A stretch of 64,000 nt of DNA, from positions 186,001 through 250,000 of the forward strand of contig NZ_LZGN01000038.1 in assembly GCF_001690185.1 (NCBI RefSeq). The letters run 5' to 3'. The position numbers and the translations under genes are program-made. The DNA is from Gilliamella sp. wkB308 (GTDB lineage Bacteria > Pseudomonadota > Gammaproteobacteria > Enterobacterales > Orbaceae). Under the pieces are notes generated by a model, which saw only the letters and a list, made by a program, of their open reading frames with translations, was not told the origin of the DNA and ran no database searches. Shown piece by piece: positions 54,279-63,752 of the stretch. Every line of letters starts with the position of its first letter. The stretch's first letter is position 1.

Positions 54279-55739
54279 ATGTTACGAATTGAAAATGCGG
54301 TTTATAAGATTAGTGATTATCGTGTATTTAATATTGAATCTTTGACACTAAACTCAGGCAGTAGTTTAGCATGTATTGGTTGTAACGGCAGCGGTAAATC
54401 TGTTTTTGTGAAAGCTATCGCTGGAGAGTTACCCCTATTATCTGGTATAATTGTTAACCAATTTAAATCCATTGCCCGTATCTCGTTTGAGCAACTGCAA
54501 AAATTGATAGATGATGAATGGAAGCGAAACAATACTGATATGTTAAGTGAAGGTGAGCATGATACCGGGTTAACGACATCACTAATTATTCAACAAGTCC
54601 ATTCAAATGAATCTTTGTGTCAGCAATTAGCGCAACAATTTGGTATTAGTGAACTTTTAAGCCGTCGATTTAAATATCTGTCAACGGGTGAAACCCGCAA
54701 AGCATTGATTTGTCGAACGTTAATGGTAAAACCTGATTTACTGATTCTAGATGAACCCTTTGACGGATTGGATGTGCAATCACGTGAAAACTTATCTCAA
54801 ATCCTTGCGGAGTTAGTCAAACAAGGTATCACTATCATATTGGTTTTAAATCGATTTAATGATATTCCCCCATTTATTGAAAATATTGGGCTATTAGCCG
54901 ATTGTCAACTCTTGAAAATGGGTAAAAAAGATACAATATTAAAGGGTGAAACAATCCAGCAGCTGGTAAATTTGGAAAATCTGCCTGAGATATCATTACC
55001 TGAAGCAGATGAATCACCTATTGAACTTGCCGATCACTTAGATCGTATCATTTTAAATAACGGATATGTTTATTATGACGATAAAGCGGTGATTAATGGA
55101 TTAACTTGGCAGGTTAAAGCGCATCAAAATTGGCAAATTATTGGGCCTAATGGTGCCGGTAAATCGACACTATTAAGTTTAATCACGGGCGATCATCCCC
55201 AAGGTTACAGCAATGATTTGACACTTTTTGGTCGTAAACGTGGCTCTGGTGAAACCATTTGGGATATAAAACGTCATATAGGCTATGTTAGTAGTAGCTT
55301 CCATTTAGACTATCGAGTGAGTACCAGCGTTAAAAATGTTCTTTTGTCCGGTTATTTTGATTCTATTGGAGTTTATCGAACAGCCAGTGATAAACAAAAT
55401 AAGCTAGCGGATAAATGGCTACAACTACTTGGTTTACATTCTCAGGTTAATAAACCGTTTCAATCACTTTCTTGGGGGCAACAGCGCTTAGTTTTGATTG
55501 CCAGAGCATTGGTTAAACATCCTACATTATTAATACTGGATGAACCCTTGCAAGGACTCGATTATTTGAATCGAGAATTAGTCAAACGTTGGATAGATTG
55601 CTTAATTGTTGATGGGCGTACACAATTGTTATTTGTGTCTCATCATGCTGAGGATGCACCTAAATGCATCACTCATCGATTAACTTTTGTGCCTACAACT
55701 GATGTTAACTATCAATATCAGGTTGAAGAGATTAATTAG
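54279..55739 (+). CDS. modF: Twin-ABC ATPase ModF
   Basis: The 486-residue protein has two ABC domains in one chain. The first has CIGCNGSGKSVFVKAIAGEL near 33 and signature STGETRKALICRTLM. The second has IIGPNGAGKSTLLSLITGDH near 288 and SLSWGQQRLVLIARALVKHP with ILDEPLQGLD. It lacks membrane helices. ModF (PhrA) is encoded with modE in enterics and its role is poorly defined. The first signature is unusual (STGET rather than LSGGQ), as in E. coli. Confidence 0.92.
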   Translation: MLRIENAVYKISDYRVFNIESLTLNSGSSLACIGCNGSGKSVFVKAIAGELPLLSGIIVNQFKSIARISFEQLQKLIDDEWKRNNTDMLSEGEHDTGLTTSLIIQQVHSNESLCQQLAQQFGISELLSRRFKYLSTGETRKALICRTLMVKPDLLILDEPFDGLDVQSRENLSQILAELVKQGITIILVLNRFNDIPPFIENIGLLADCQLLKMGKKDTILKGETIQQLVNLENLPEISLPEADESPIELADHLDRIILNNGYVYYDDKAVINGLTWQVKAHQNWQIIGPNGAGKSTLLSLITGDHPQGYSNDLTLFGRKRGSGETIWDIKRHIGYVSSSFHLDYRVSTSVKNVLLSGYFDSIGVYRTASDKQNKLADKWLQLLGLHSQVNKPFQSLSWGQQRLVLIARALVKHPTLLILDEPLQGLDYLNRELVKRWIDCLIVDGRTQLLFVSHHAEDAPKCITHRLTFVPTTDVNYQYQVEEIN

Positions 55740-56134
55740 TTTGTTAGTTTTTTGCTATTGAAAACTATTTAAAAATAGAAAAAAACAATTAAATAAATGT
55801 GATTTAATCCCTAAATTTTTTGTTGAAATTTGAAAAAATTTTAAAAAGACTATACTTATGGAGTTATCCCCCAACCCTGTGGATAACTCTGTGAGTAGTT
55901 TATTCAAAACAGTAAAAAACTCAGTTTCTATAAGGTTTTGTATTGAACTGTTTAGATTGTAAGCGCAATGGATTGAATTGAATAATATCAATAAGTTATC
56001 ATAAATCAAGTTGTTATTTATAAGTGGTGATTAATTGAATTTATGTTAACTGAACAAAAAATATAACATTTTAAAAGGTCAAGCCCTTTTGGGGATAATT
56101 TTTATTAATAGGTAAAATTTTAGGTTACGACGTA
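55740..56134. other. Intergenic region modF-uvrB
   Basis: About 395 bp with a DnaA-box-bearing inverted repeat (listed separately) and AT-rich DNA. I searched by eye for a LexA box (CTGT-N8-ACAG) for uvrB and did not find one. No gene on either strand is convincing. Confidence 0.5.
55861..55889. promoter_or_regulatory. Inverted repeat containing a perfect DnaA box, upstream of uvrB
   Basis: GAGTTATCC (55861-55869) and GGATAACTC (55881-55889) are perfect inverted arms around 11 bases. The second arm contains TGTGGATAA (55878-55886), the exact complement of the consensus DnaA box TTATCCACA; the first arm is a degenerate TTATCCCCC. It lies about 250 bases before uvrB. DnaA binding near uvrB is known in E. 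coli; function here is inferred. Confidence 0.6.
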
Positions 56135-58138
56135 ATGAAAAAATTCAAATTGTGTTCCGATTTTAAACCTGCCGGCGACCAGCCAGAAGCGATTAAAAGG
56201 ATTAATCAAAATCTTGATGACGGAATAGCACATCAAACATTATTAGGCGTGACTGGCTCAGGTAAAACGTTTACGATGGCAAATGTCATTGCTAAACATA
56301 ATCGACCAACGATTATTCTAGCGCCAAATAAAACACTTGCTGCACAATTATATGGCGAGATGAAAGCTTTTTTTCCTGAAAATGCTGTTGAGTACTTTGT
56401 TTCTTACTATGATTACTATCAGCCTGAATCTTATGTACCATCAACCGATACATTTATTGAAAAAGATGCATCGATCAATGAACATATCGAACAAATGCGA
56501 CTTTCGGCAACAAAATCTTTATTGGAACGTCGTGATGTCGTGATTGTCGCGTCAGTTTCGGCGATTTATGGTTTAGGTGCGCCAGAAACTTATATGTCAA
56601 TGATTCTGCATTTAACTAAAGGTACGATTACTGATCAGCGCTCGATATTAACTCGTTTGGCTGAATTACAATATACGCGTAATGATCTTGGATTTAGTCG
56701 TGGTACTTTTCGAGTTCGTGGTGATGTCATCGATATTTTTCTGGCTGATTCGGATGAACTTGCGGTACGAGTAGAACTATTTGATGATGAAGTTGATCGA
56801 ATTACATTATTTGACCCATTGACAGGTAATAGTGTTAATGAGGTGTCACGTATTACTATCTATCCAAAAACCCACTATGTTACACCAAGAAACATTATGG
56901 AAAATGCGATTGCTCAAATTAAGCTCGAACTTAAAGAGCGTCAGAAAGTATTACTTGATAATCAACGGCTGTTAGAAGAACAGCGTTTAACGCAACGTAC
57001 GTTATTTGATATTGAGATGATGACCGAATTAGGCTACTGTTCGGGCATCGAAAACTATTCACGGTTTTTATCACAGCGTAAACCGGGCGATCCGCCGGCA
57101 ACGTTATTTGATTATCTACCGGCTGATGGATTATTATTTATTGATGAATCCCATGTTGCTATTCCACAACTAGGTGCAATGTATAATGGCGACCGTTCAC
57201 GTAAACTTAATTTGGTTGAATATGGTTTTCGTTTACCGTCAGCATTGGATAACCGTCCATTAAAATTTTCTGAATTTGAAAATATTATGCCGCAAACGAT
57301 TTATGTATCGGCAACACCGGCAAAATATGAAATCGAAAAATCGGGTGGTGAAATCATCGAACAAGTGGTTAGACCAACGGGCTTGTTAGATCCTATTATT
57401 GAAATAAGACCGGTGGCAACGCAAGTTGATGACTTACTTTCTGAAATTGAAATCCGTATGCAAAATGAAGAGCGGGTATTAGTTACCACCTTAACCAAAA
57501 AAATGGCAGAAAATTTAACCGATTATTTATCGGAGCATAATGTAAAAGTGAAGTATTTGCATTCTGATATTAATACGGTAGAACGCATGGAGATTATTCG
57601 GGATTTACGGTTAGGTAAGGTCGATGTGCTTGTTGGAATTAACTTATTGCGTGAGGGATTAGATATTCCTGAAGTTTCGCTCATTGCAATTTTAGATGCT
57701 GACCGAGAGGGCTTTTTACGTTCTGAAAGTTCTTTAATTCAGACAGTAGGACGTGCAGCGCGTAATGTGAATGGTAAAGCGATTTTGTATGCTGATAAAA
57801 TTACGCCAGCAATGCAAAAAACCATTGACGAAACCGCTCGACGTCGAAAAAAACAGGAAGATTTTAATACTGCACATGGCATTACACCAAAATCAGTACG
57901 TAAAGAGATTAAAGATATTTTAGAAGCAGGATTAAGCACTAAAAAATCAACGGCGAAAGTCCAAGCTTTTGAACCAGGTAAACCTTATCATTATGTCTCT
58001 GTCAAAGAGGTTCAAGCCAGGGTGAAAGAGCTTGAAGCAATGATGTATGAAGCAGCACAAAATCTTGAATTTGAAAAGGCGGGTGTGTTGCGTGATGAGA
58101 TAAAAAAATTACGTGCTGATTTTATTAAAGTTTCTTAA
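56135..58138 (+). CDS. uvrB: Excinuclease ABC subunit UvrB
   Basis: UvrB is the damage-verifying helicase of nucleotide excision repair. The 667-residue protein shows [17 protein letters not shown] (Walker A, about 38-54) and the beta-hairpin [20 protein letters not shown]. It also has [13 protein letters not shown] (Walker B), [18 protein letters not shown] (motif VI) and the C-terminal UVR segment [17 protein letters not shown] that contacts UvrC. Complete. No LexA box visible upstream. Confidence 0.96.
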   Translation: MKKFKLCSDFKPAGDQPEAIKRINQNLDDGIAHQTLLGVTGSGKTFTMANVIAKHNRPTIILAPNKTLAAQLYGEMKAFFPENAVEYFVSYYDYYQPESYVPSTDTFIEKDASINEHIEQMRLSATKSLLERRDVVIVASVSAIYGLGAPETYMSMILHLTKGTITDQRSILTRLAELQYTRNDLGFSRGTFRVRGDVIDIFLADSDELAVRVELFDDEVDRITLFDPLTGNSVNEVSRITIYPKTHYVTPRNIMENAIAQIKLELKERQKVLLDNQRLLEEQRLTQRTLFDIEMMTELGYCSGIENYSRFLSQRKPGDPPATLFDYLPADGLLFIDESHVAIPQLGAMYNGDRSRKLNLVEYGFRLPSALDNRPLKFSEFENIMPQTIYVSATPAKYEIEKSGGEIIEQVVRPTGLLDPIIEIRPVATQVDDLLSEIEIRMQNEERVLVTTLTKKMAENLTDYLSEHNVKVKYLHSDINTVERMEIIRDLRLGKVDVLVGINLLREGLDIPEVSLIAILDADREGFLRSESSLIQTVGRAARNVNGKAILYADKITPAMQKTIDETARRRKKQEDFNTAHGITPKSVRKEIKDILEAGLSTKKSTAKVQAFEPGKPYHYVSVKEVQARVKELEAMMYEAAQNLEFEKAGVLRDEIKKLRADFIKVS

Positions 58139-58163
58139 TTAATCATCTAATAAGGAATAAATG

Positions 58164-58514
58164 ATGACAATAACACGAATTGATCCAGCAGATCGTTGGT
58201 CTGAAGCGGTAATACACAATGATGTAATTTATTATACCAGTGTACCGACTAATTTAATCGATGATGCTTATGCTCAAACTAAAAGTGCACTGGCTGAAAT
58301 AGATAATATGTTAGCCAGAGCAAATAGTGATAAAACACAGCTTTTAGATGTCACCATTTTTCTTGCCAACAAAAGTGATTTTACTGCAATGAATAAAGCA
58401 TGGGATGAATGGGTAGCAAAAGGCAGTGCGCCCGTTCGTTGTACGGTTCATTCTGCGCTGATGGTGGACGCATATTTGGTTGAAATAAAAGTTATTGCTG
58501 CGGTTAAAGCGTAA
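58164..58514 (+). CDS. yoaB: RidA-family protein YoaB
   Basis: The 116-residue protein aligns end to end with E. coli YoaB: TITRIDPADRWSEAVIHN, YYTSVPTNLIDDAYAQT, DVTIFLANKSDFTAMNKAW and SAPVRCTVHSALMVDAY with the conserved Arg of the RidA pocket. RidA relatives deaminate reactive enamine/imine intermediates. Two ATGs overlap (58161 and 58164); AAGGA is seven bases from the second. In E. coli it lies beside yoaA; here it follows uvrB by 25 bases, so it has moved. Confidence 0.9.
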   Translation: MTITRIDPADRWSEAVIHNDVIYYTSVPTNLIDDAYAQTKSALAEIDNMLARANSDKTQLLDVTIFLANKSDFTAMNKAWDEWVAKGSAPVRCTVHSALMVDAYLVEIKVIAAVKA

Positions 58515-58659
58515 ATTCAAATTGATGCACATGCTACCTTTGTTATGCAGACAATGGTGGCATGGTGTATATCCTTAACGATCCTTTTTTTATCCCCATT
58601 CATAAAATTTTAGTGTATACTTTATCTACTTAATCTTTTAAATATTCATACAATTTTCT

Positions 58660-59160
58660 ATGCGTATTCAACCTAAAATTGCTATTGTTATGGGCTCCAA
58701 AAGTGATTGGGCAACGATGCAACATGCTGCTGATGTGCTTGATACACTCAGTCTTCCTTATCATGTTGAAGTCGTATCTGCTCATCGTACTCCCGATAAA
58801 CTGTTTCAATTTGCTCAGGACGCAAAGCAAAAGGGCATTGATGTGATTATTGCTGGTGCTGGCGGTGCAGCTCACTTACCGGGTATGTTAGCGGCTAAAA
58901 CGCTTGTCCCTGTACTGGGTGTACCTGTTCAAACCGCAGCTTTAAGTGGGGTAGATAGTCTTTATTCAATTGTGCAAATGCCTAAAGGCATTCCTGTTGG
59001 TACGCTAGCGATTGGTAAAGCTGGGGCCGCAAATGCCGCTTTACTTGCGGCGCAAATTCTTGCCCTGCATGATGCCGATATTTTCCAACGATTATCCCTT
59101 TGGCGATTAAGTCAAACGGATGATGTCCTTAATCATCCCGATCCGCGAGTTGAAGATTAA
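58660..59160 (+). CDS. purE: N5-carboxyaminoimidazole ribonucleotide mutase PurE
   Basis: PurE rearranges N5-CAIR to CAIR in purine synthesis. The 166-residue protein has [19 protein letters not shown] at 8-26, [17 protein letters not shown] with the catalytic His, [18 protein letters not shown], and [19 protein letters not shown] near 110. Full length. No PurR box is recognisable upstream. purK starts one base past its stop, so the pair is coupled. Confidence 0.96.
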   Translation: MRIQPKIAIVMGSKSDWATMQHAADVLDTLSLPYHVEVVSAHRTPDKLFQFAQDAKQKGIDVIIAGAGGAAHLPGMLAAKTLVPVLGVPVQTAALSGVDSLYSIVQMPKGIPVGTLAIGKAGAANAALLAAQILALHDADIFQRLSLWRLSQTDDVLNHPDPRVED

Positions 59161-59161
59161 C

Positions 59162-60232
59162 ATGACAATGAAAACGGTATGTGTTCTTGGTAACGGGCAA
59201 TTAGGGCGAATGTTAAGACAAGCGGGTGAGCCTTTGGGTATAAAAGTCTATCCTGTTGGCATAGATGTTGAACCCGATTCAATTCCTTATCAACAGTCGG
59301 TGATTACTGCTGAAATTGAACGTTGGCCTGATACGCCTTTTACCAAGCTTTTAGCTAACCATCCACATTTTGTTAATCGCCATGTTTTCCCTATTATTGC
59401 AGATCGTTTAACGCAAAAACAGTTACTCGATGAACTTGGTCTACCAACAGCGAAATGGTACTCACTTGAACATCAACAACAGTGGTCAAATCTGTTTGCT
59501 CAGCTAGGACAAAGTTTGATTGTCAAACGTCGAACAGGCGGATATGACGGTCGTGGTCAATGGCGGATTAACGATCAGAACAACGTCAATATACCGGATG
59601 AAGTTTATGGTCATGCGATCGTTGAGCAAGCCATTAAATTTGAAAAAGAAGTTTCATTAATTGGGGCTCGTAATGCCAATGGGGACAAGGTTTTTTATCC
59701 GTTGACTAACAATTTACATCAAGACGGTATTCTAAAAATGAGTGTCGTCTTACCCGATGAATACAAAACATTACAGTCAAAAGCTGAACAAATGTTATCG
59801 GCTATTATGGATAAATTAAATTATGTGGGTGTCATGGCGATGGAGTGTTTTGTGATGGGTAATGATTTGCTCATTAACGAACTGGCGCCCCGTGTGCATA
59901 ATAGTGGACATTGGACACAAAATGGCGCTTCAATTAGTCAATTTGAACTGCATTTAAGGGCTTTATTGGGGTTGCCATTACCTAAGCCTGATGTCTTTGC
60001 CCCTTCAATTATGGTGAATTTAATCGGTACAGAACTCAATAAAAAATGGTTATCGATAGATTTAGTGCATCTGCATTGGTACGAAAAAGAAGTTCGAGTT
60101 GGGCGTAAAGTAGGGCATATCAATTTAACGCATGATAATCCAGATAAATTAAAGCAAACATTAGCTAATTTGATATCGTTTTTACCTGTAGAATATCAAT
60201 CGGCTATTGAATGGGCAAAACAGAAATTATAA
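59162..60232 (+). CDS. purK: N5-carboxyaminoimidazole ribonucleotide synthetase PurK
   Basis: The 356-residue ATP-grasp enzyme carboxylates AIR at ATP cost. It shows VCVLGNGQLGRMLRQAGEPL near the start, IIADRLTQKQLLDELGLPTA, VKRRTGGYDGRGQW near 132-145, FYPLTNNLHQDGILKMS and INELAPRVHNSGHWTQNGAS near 238. The ATG at 59162 is used; 59168 would match E. coli MKxVCVLGNG exactly. An in-frame start inside purE is not needed. Confidence 0.94.
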   Translation: MTMKTVCVLGNGQLGRMLRQAGEPLGIKVYPVGIDVEPDSIPYQQSVITAEIERWPDTPFTKLLANHPHFVNRHVFPIIADRLTQKQLLDELGLPTAKWYSLEHQQQWSNLFAQLGQSLIVKRRTGGYDGRGQWRINDQNNVNIPDEVYGHAIVEQAIKFEKEVSLIGARNANGDKVFYPLTNNLHQDGILKMSVVLPDEYKTLQSKAEQMLSAIMDKLNYVGVMAMECFVMGNDLLINELAPRVHNSGHWTQNGASISQFELHLRALLGLPLPKPDVFAPSIMVNLIGTELNKKWLSIDLVHLHWYEKEVRVGRKVGHINLTHDNPDKLKQTLANLISFLPVEYQSAIEWAKQKL

Positions 60233-60256
60233 CACTACTGATACAAGGGATTGGGC

Positions 60257-61747
60257 ATGATCGACTTCAATAAAAAAATTAATTATCAACGTAGCGAAAG
60301 AAATAAACGAGAAAAGATAACCGATCCCTACTCTATTATTGGTTGTTTTGAAAGCGATCGAGGAAGGATCCTTAACTCTGCTGCGATTCGTCGTTTACAG
60401 CAAAAAACTCAAGTTTTTCCATTAGAGCGTAATTCTGTTGTCAGAACGCGCTTAACCCACTCCATGGAAGTACAACAAGTAGGGCGTTATATTGTTAAAG
60501 AGATCATTCATCGTCTTAGCAATGCCGGAAAATTGGCGCAATTGAAATTAGAACAAGTTATTATGCCGATTGAAAGTCTGGTTGAAATGGCTTGTTTAAT
60601 GCATGATATTGGAAATCCTCCTTTTGGACACTTTGGTGAAAAAGCAATTAATCAATGGTTTGGTTCACGATTAAAAATTCATGCATCGTCTTATTATCCC
60701 GTGCTTGAAATAAAAGAAACGGATAATACCGAGCTTCAGGAATTGAAAAATAAAATCCGTCAAGACTTATGCAATTTTGAAGGTAATGCACAAGCCATTC
60801 GATTAGTTCATACCATTTTGCGATTAAACCTTACCTATTCGCAAATTGCATCAATTTTAAAATATTCCAAACCAGCCTATTGGTTGCAAGAAATACCGGC
60901 TAAATTTTCCTATTTGATGAAAAAACCAGGTTATTACTTATCTGAAGAGCTTTTTATCAAAGAGTTATCTGAACAACTTGATATTCAACCTTTCCACCGT
61001 TATCCACTCACTTATATTATGGAAGCGGCAGATGATATCTCTTACTGTATTGCTGATCTTGAAGATGCAGTTGAAAAAAAATTATTTTCTGTACAACAAC
61101 TTTATAACTATTTAGAAGATGCTTGGGGACCAATCAAATCAGGTGATCTTTTTGATAAAGTTGTTAAGCGTTCATACGATGAATATTTAGGACAAAATCA
61201 ATTTAGAGCGATAGCTATCGGGCAATTTTTTATAAATTTACGGGTCAAGACGATAACTAAGCTTGTCTCTCATGCTGCTGAGCGCTTTATTGAAAATATC
61301 GAGGAGATATACCATGGTTCATTTAATAATGCGCTGTTGGAAGGTAAAGGAGCTGAATATAAATTATTAAATATTTTTAAAACGGTTGGGATCAAATATG
61401 TATTTAATCATGAATCTGTTGAAAATATTGAATTACAAGGTCACCGAATTATTAGTGGATTATTAGATATTTATAGTCCTTTACTCGATATGCCAACCCA
61501 TGATTTTTTGAAATTAGTCAAGGACGGTAATCATAAAGAATACCCAATTGAAACACGGCTTTATCATAAACTTTCCGCCAAACATCGGGATGCTTATCAA
61601 CAAGCCATTAATCATCATGATGTAACGGAAGACAGTTTTCAAAGTTGGGAATTCTATTATCGTTGTCGTTTGTTGCAAGATTATATCAGTGGCATGACTG
61701 ATCACTTTGCTTATGATGAATACCGCAAATTAATGGTGACCTTTTAA
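60257..61747 (+). CDS. dgt: Deoxyguanosinetriphosphate triphosphohydrolase Dgt
   Basis: Dgt hydrolyses dGTP to deoxyguanosine and triphosphate. The 496-residue protein has [20 protein letters not shown] near 32-51, [14 protein letters not shown] with the first metal His, [20 protein letters not shown] with the HD pair near 117-136, and [13 protein letters not shown]. The C-terminal [19 protein letters not shown] closes the family match. AAGGGA lies six bases before ATG 60257; a TTG two codons earlier is not needed. It follows purK by 24 bases. Confidence 0.95.
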   Translation: MIDFNKKINYQRSERNKREKITDPYSIIGCFESDRGRILNSAAIRRLQQKTQVFPLERNSVVRTRLTHSMEVQQVGRYIVKEIIHRLSNAGKLAQLKLEQVIMPIESLVEMACLMHDIGNPPFGHFGEKAINQWFGSRLKIHASSYYPVLEIKETDNTELQELKNKIRQDLCNFEGNAQAIRLVHTILRLNLTYSQIASILKYSKPAYWLQEIPAKFSYLMKKPGYYLSEELFIKELSEQLDIQPFHRYPLTYIMEAADDISYCIADLEDAVEKKLFSVQQLYNYLEDAWGPIKSGDLFDKVVKRSYDEYLGQNQFRAIAIGQFFINLRVKTITKLVSHAAERFIENIEEIYHGSFNNALLEGKGAEYKLLNIFKTVGIKYVFNHESVENIELQGHRIISGLLDIYSPLLDMPTHDFLKLVKDGNHKEYPIETRLYHKLSAKHRDAYQQAINHHDVTEDSFQSWEFYYRCRLLQDYISGMTDHFAYDEYRKLMVTF

Positions 61748-61790
61748 TTAAATTAATGAATAGATAAAGAGGCACTACAAAAACGCAATA

Positions 61791-61805
61791 GCACCAGATT
61801 AGTGC
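61791..61805. promoter_or_regulatory. NtrC-like enhancer site upstream of glnK
   Basis: GCACC-AGATT-AGTGC matches the NtrC dyad GCACC-N5-GGTGC at nine of ten arm positions. It lies about 160 bases upstream of the sigma-54-like -24/-12 element, a usual enhancer distance. A second, weaker GGCACT lies 20 bases earlier. Confidence 0.7.
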
Positions 61806-61953
61806 ATCAAACGCTATCAAGTCAAATCTTCTTGATAACCTAATAGAGCTTATTGGTTCAATCATTTGTTATTCAATTCATGTTTTTATACCTGCATGAT
61901 AACGCTTCATCATTGTTTATCTAAAATCACAACAAATTTATCTCTATTAAAAC

Positions 61954-61970
61954 TGGCATAACCTTTGCAT
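61954..61970 (+). promoter_or_regulatory. glnK: Sigma-54 promoter of glnK-amtB
   Basis: TGGCATAACCTTTGCAT fits the -24/-12 consensus TGGCAC-N5-TTGCW, with the invariant GG and GC 12 bases apart. Transcription would start near 61980, about 30 bases before the glnK ATG. Together with the NtrC-like site it predicts nitrogen-limitation control. Confidence 0.88.
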
Positions 61971-62010
61971 TATGTTGATTACCCAGAGTAAAAAATGAGG
62001 AGTTACACAG

Positions 62011-62349
62011 ATGAAATTAGTGACTGTTGTGATTAAACCGTTCAAATTAGAAGAGGTCAGAGAATCACTTTCAAATATTGGTATCACTGGATTAACTGTT
62101 ACAGAAGTAAAAGGGTTTGGACGGCAAAAAGGTCATGCCGAACTTTATCGGGGTGCAGAATACACTGTTAATTTTTTACCTAAAGTAAAAATAGAGTTAG
62201 CGATTAGCGATGATCAACTCGATGAAGCTATTACCACAATTTGTCAGGCGGCACATACTGGAAAAATTGGCGACGGAAAAATTTTTGTTACGCCATTGAC
62301 GCACGTCGTTCGGATCCGAACAGGTGAAACCGATGAGTTAGCACTATAA
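62011..62349 (+). CDS. glnK: Nitrogen regulatory PII protein GlnK
   Basis: The 112-residue trimeric PII signal protein has MKLVTVVIKPFKLEEVRESL, the T-loop with the uridylylated Tyr51 in YRGAEYTVNFLPKVKIE, the B-loop AAHTGKIGDGKIFVTPL near 82-98 and a C-terminal RIRTGETD. GlnK blocks AmtB when ammonium rises and is modified by GlnD. GAGG lies upstream. It is 14 bases before amtB, in the conserved glnK-amtB pair; regulation is likely by NtrC. Confidence 0.95.
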   Translation: MKLVTVVIKPFKLEEVRESLSNIGITGLTVTEVKGFGRQKGHAELYRGAEYTVNFLPKVKIELAISDDQLDEAITTICQAAHTGKIGDGKIFVTPLTHVVRIRTGETDELAL

Positions 62350-62363
62350 ATAGGGATAATATT

Positions 62364-63644
62364 ATGTTGAAAAAAATAAGTTTAGTGTTTGGATTATTGG
62401 TTTCTGGTTCAGTATTGGCAAATGAAATTCCTATTGCTGATAAAGCGGATAATGGTTTTATGATGATTTGTACTGCACTGGTACTATTTATGTCCGTACC
62501 GGGTATCGCACTTTTTTATGGTGGATTATTACGATCTAAAAACGTGTTATCCATGTTGTCACAAGTATTGGTTACTTTTTCATTAATCACCGTACTTTGG
62601 ATAATGTATGGCTATACCTTATCCTTTGGTCAAGGAAATTGGTTTTTTGGTAATTTCGACAATTTTTTATTAATTGGCGTAAAGATAACGGACTTGTCGG
62701 GAACGATTTATGAGTTGATTTGGATCGCTTTTCAAGGTTCTTTCGCCTGCATTACCTGCTGTTTAATACTGGGGGCTTTTGCTGAACGTATTCGCTTTTC
62801 AGCAGTATTAATTTTTATGGTAATTTGGTTTACGTTCGCCTATATACCGATGGCTCATATGGTTTGGGGTGGTGGCATATTAGGAGATGAAGGGTCATTA
62901 GATTTTGCTGGTGGTACGGTGGTTCATATTAATGCTTCAGTTGCCGGATTAATTGGCGCCTATCTGCTCAAAAATCGTATCGGTTATAATCGTGAGCCTC
63001 TAAAACCTTTTAATTTACCTTATGTGTACTTAGGGGCAGCAATTCTTTATATAGGCTGGTTTGGCTTCAATGCGGGATCGGCAACACAAGCAGACGAGAT
63101 CGCCAGTCTGGCTTTTATTAATACGGTTGCAGCAACGGCAGCCGCCGTTTTAGCGTGGACAATTGCCGAATGGGTATTACGAGGTAAACCATCGTGTTTA
63201 GGTGCTGCTTCAGGGGTCATTGCTGGATTAGTTGGCATAACGCCAGCCGCAGGATTTGTTGGTGTTGGTGGCGCAATGTTAATTGGTTTGATTTGTGGTT
63301 TTGCCGGTGTTTGGGGCGTATCTTCTCTTAAAAAAATGTTAAAAATTGATGATACCTGTGATGTGTTTGGGGTACATGGCGTCTGTGGTATTGTAGGTTG
63401 TCTGCTAACAGGTATATTTACAGCAGAATCGTTAGGCGGCATTGGTTATGCCCAAGGCATGAATATGCTAAGCCAAGTGGGTATTCAATTATTGAGTGTG
63501 ATTACCTGTGTTGTTTGGACAGCTATTATCGCGTTGATTGCTTATAAAATTGCCGATTTGTCAGTTGGATTACGGGTATCAGAAGAGCATGAACGTGAGG
63601 GATTAGATATTAACAGCCATGGTGAAAGTGCCTTTAATAGTTAA
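62364..63644 (+). CDS. amtB: Ammonium transporter AmtB
   Basis: A signal peptide (about 1-19, VSGSVLANE) precedes eleven predicted helices. Landmarks are MSVPGIALFYGGLLRSKN near 43-60, GTVVHINASVAGLIGA with the first channel His near 190, GWFGFNAGSATQADEIA near 230, and FGVHGVCGIVGCLLTGIF with the twin His near 338. It conducts ammonium across the inner membrane and is gated by GlnK. Normal length (426 aa). Confidence 0.95.
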   Translation: MLKKISLVFGLLVSGSVLANEIPIADKADNGFMMICTALVLFMSVPGIALFYGGLLRSKNVLSMLSQVLVTFSLITVLWIMYGYTLSFGQGNWFFGNFDNFLLIGVKITDLSGTIYELIWIAFQGSFACITCCLILGAFAERIRFSAVLIFMVIWFTFAYIPMAHMVWGGGILGDEGSLDFAGGTVVHINASVAGLIGAYLLKNRIGYNREPLKPFNLPYVYLGAAILYIGWFGFNAGSATQADEIASLAFINTVAATAAAVLAWTIAEWVLRGKPSCLGAASGVIAGLVGITPAAGFVGVGGAMLIGLICGFAGVWGVSSLKKMLKIDDTCDVFGVHGVCGIVGCLLTGIFTAESLGGIGYAQGMNMLSQVGIQLLSVITCVVWTAIIALIAYKIADLSVGLRVSEEHEREGLDINSHGESAFNS

Positions 63645-63687
63645 CATCGATAAATGGTAGTAATTTATCCTAACAAACCGATTAAAT

Positions 63688-63715
63688 AAATTACAGGGCT
63701 TATACCCTGTAATTT
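63688..63715 (+). terminator. Intrinsic terminator after amtB
   Basis: AAATTACAGGG (63688-63698) and CCCTGTAATTT (63705-63715) form an 11-bp perfect stem with a six-base loop. The stem's own A and T ends serve as the tract in both directions, so it may also end the convergent gene at the right edge. Confidence 0.82.
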
Positions 63716-63752
63716 ATTAGACCTAGTATTAATTATTGTTAAAACTATTTTT

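Noticed and set aside
55755-56009. An 84-codon minus-strand frame in the modF-uvrB gap
   Set aside because: No ribosome-binding site, random-looking composition, and it runs through the DnaA-box inverted repeat.
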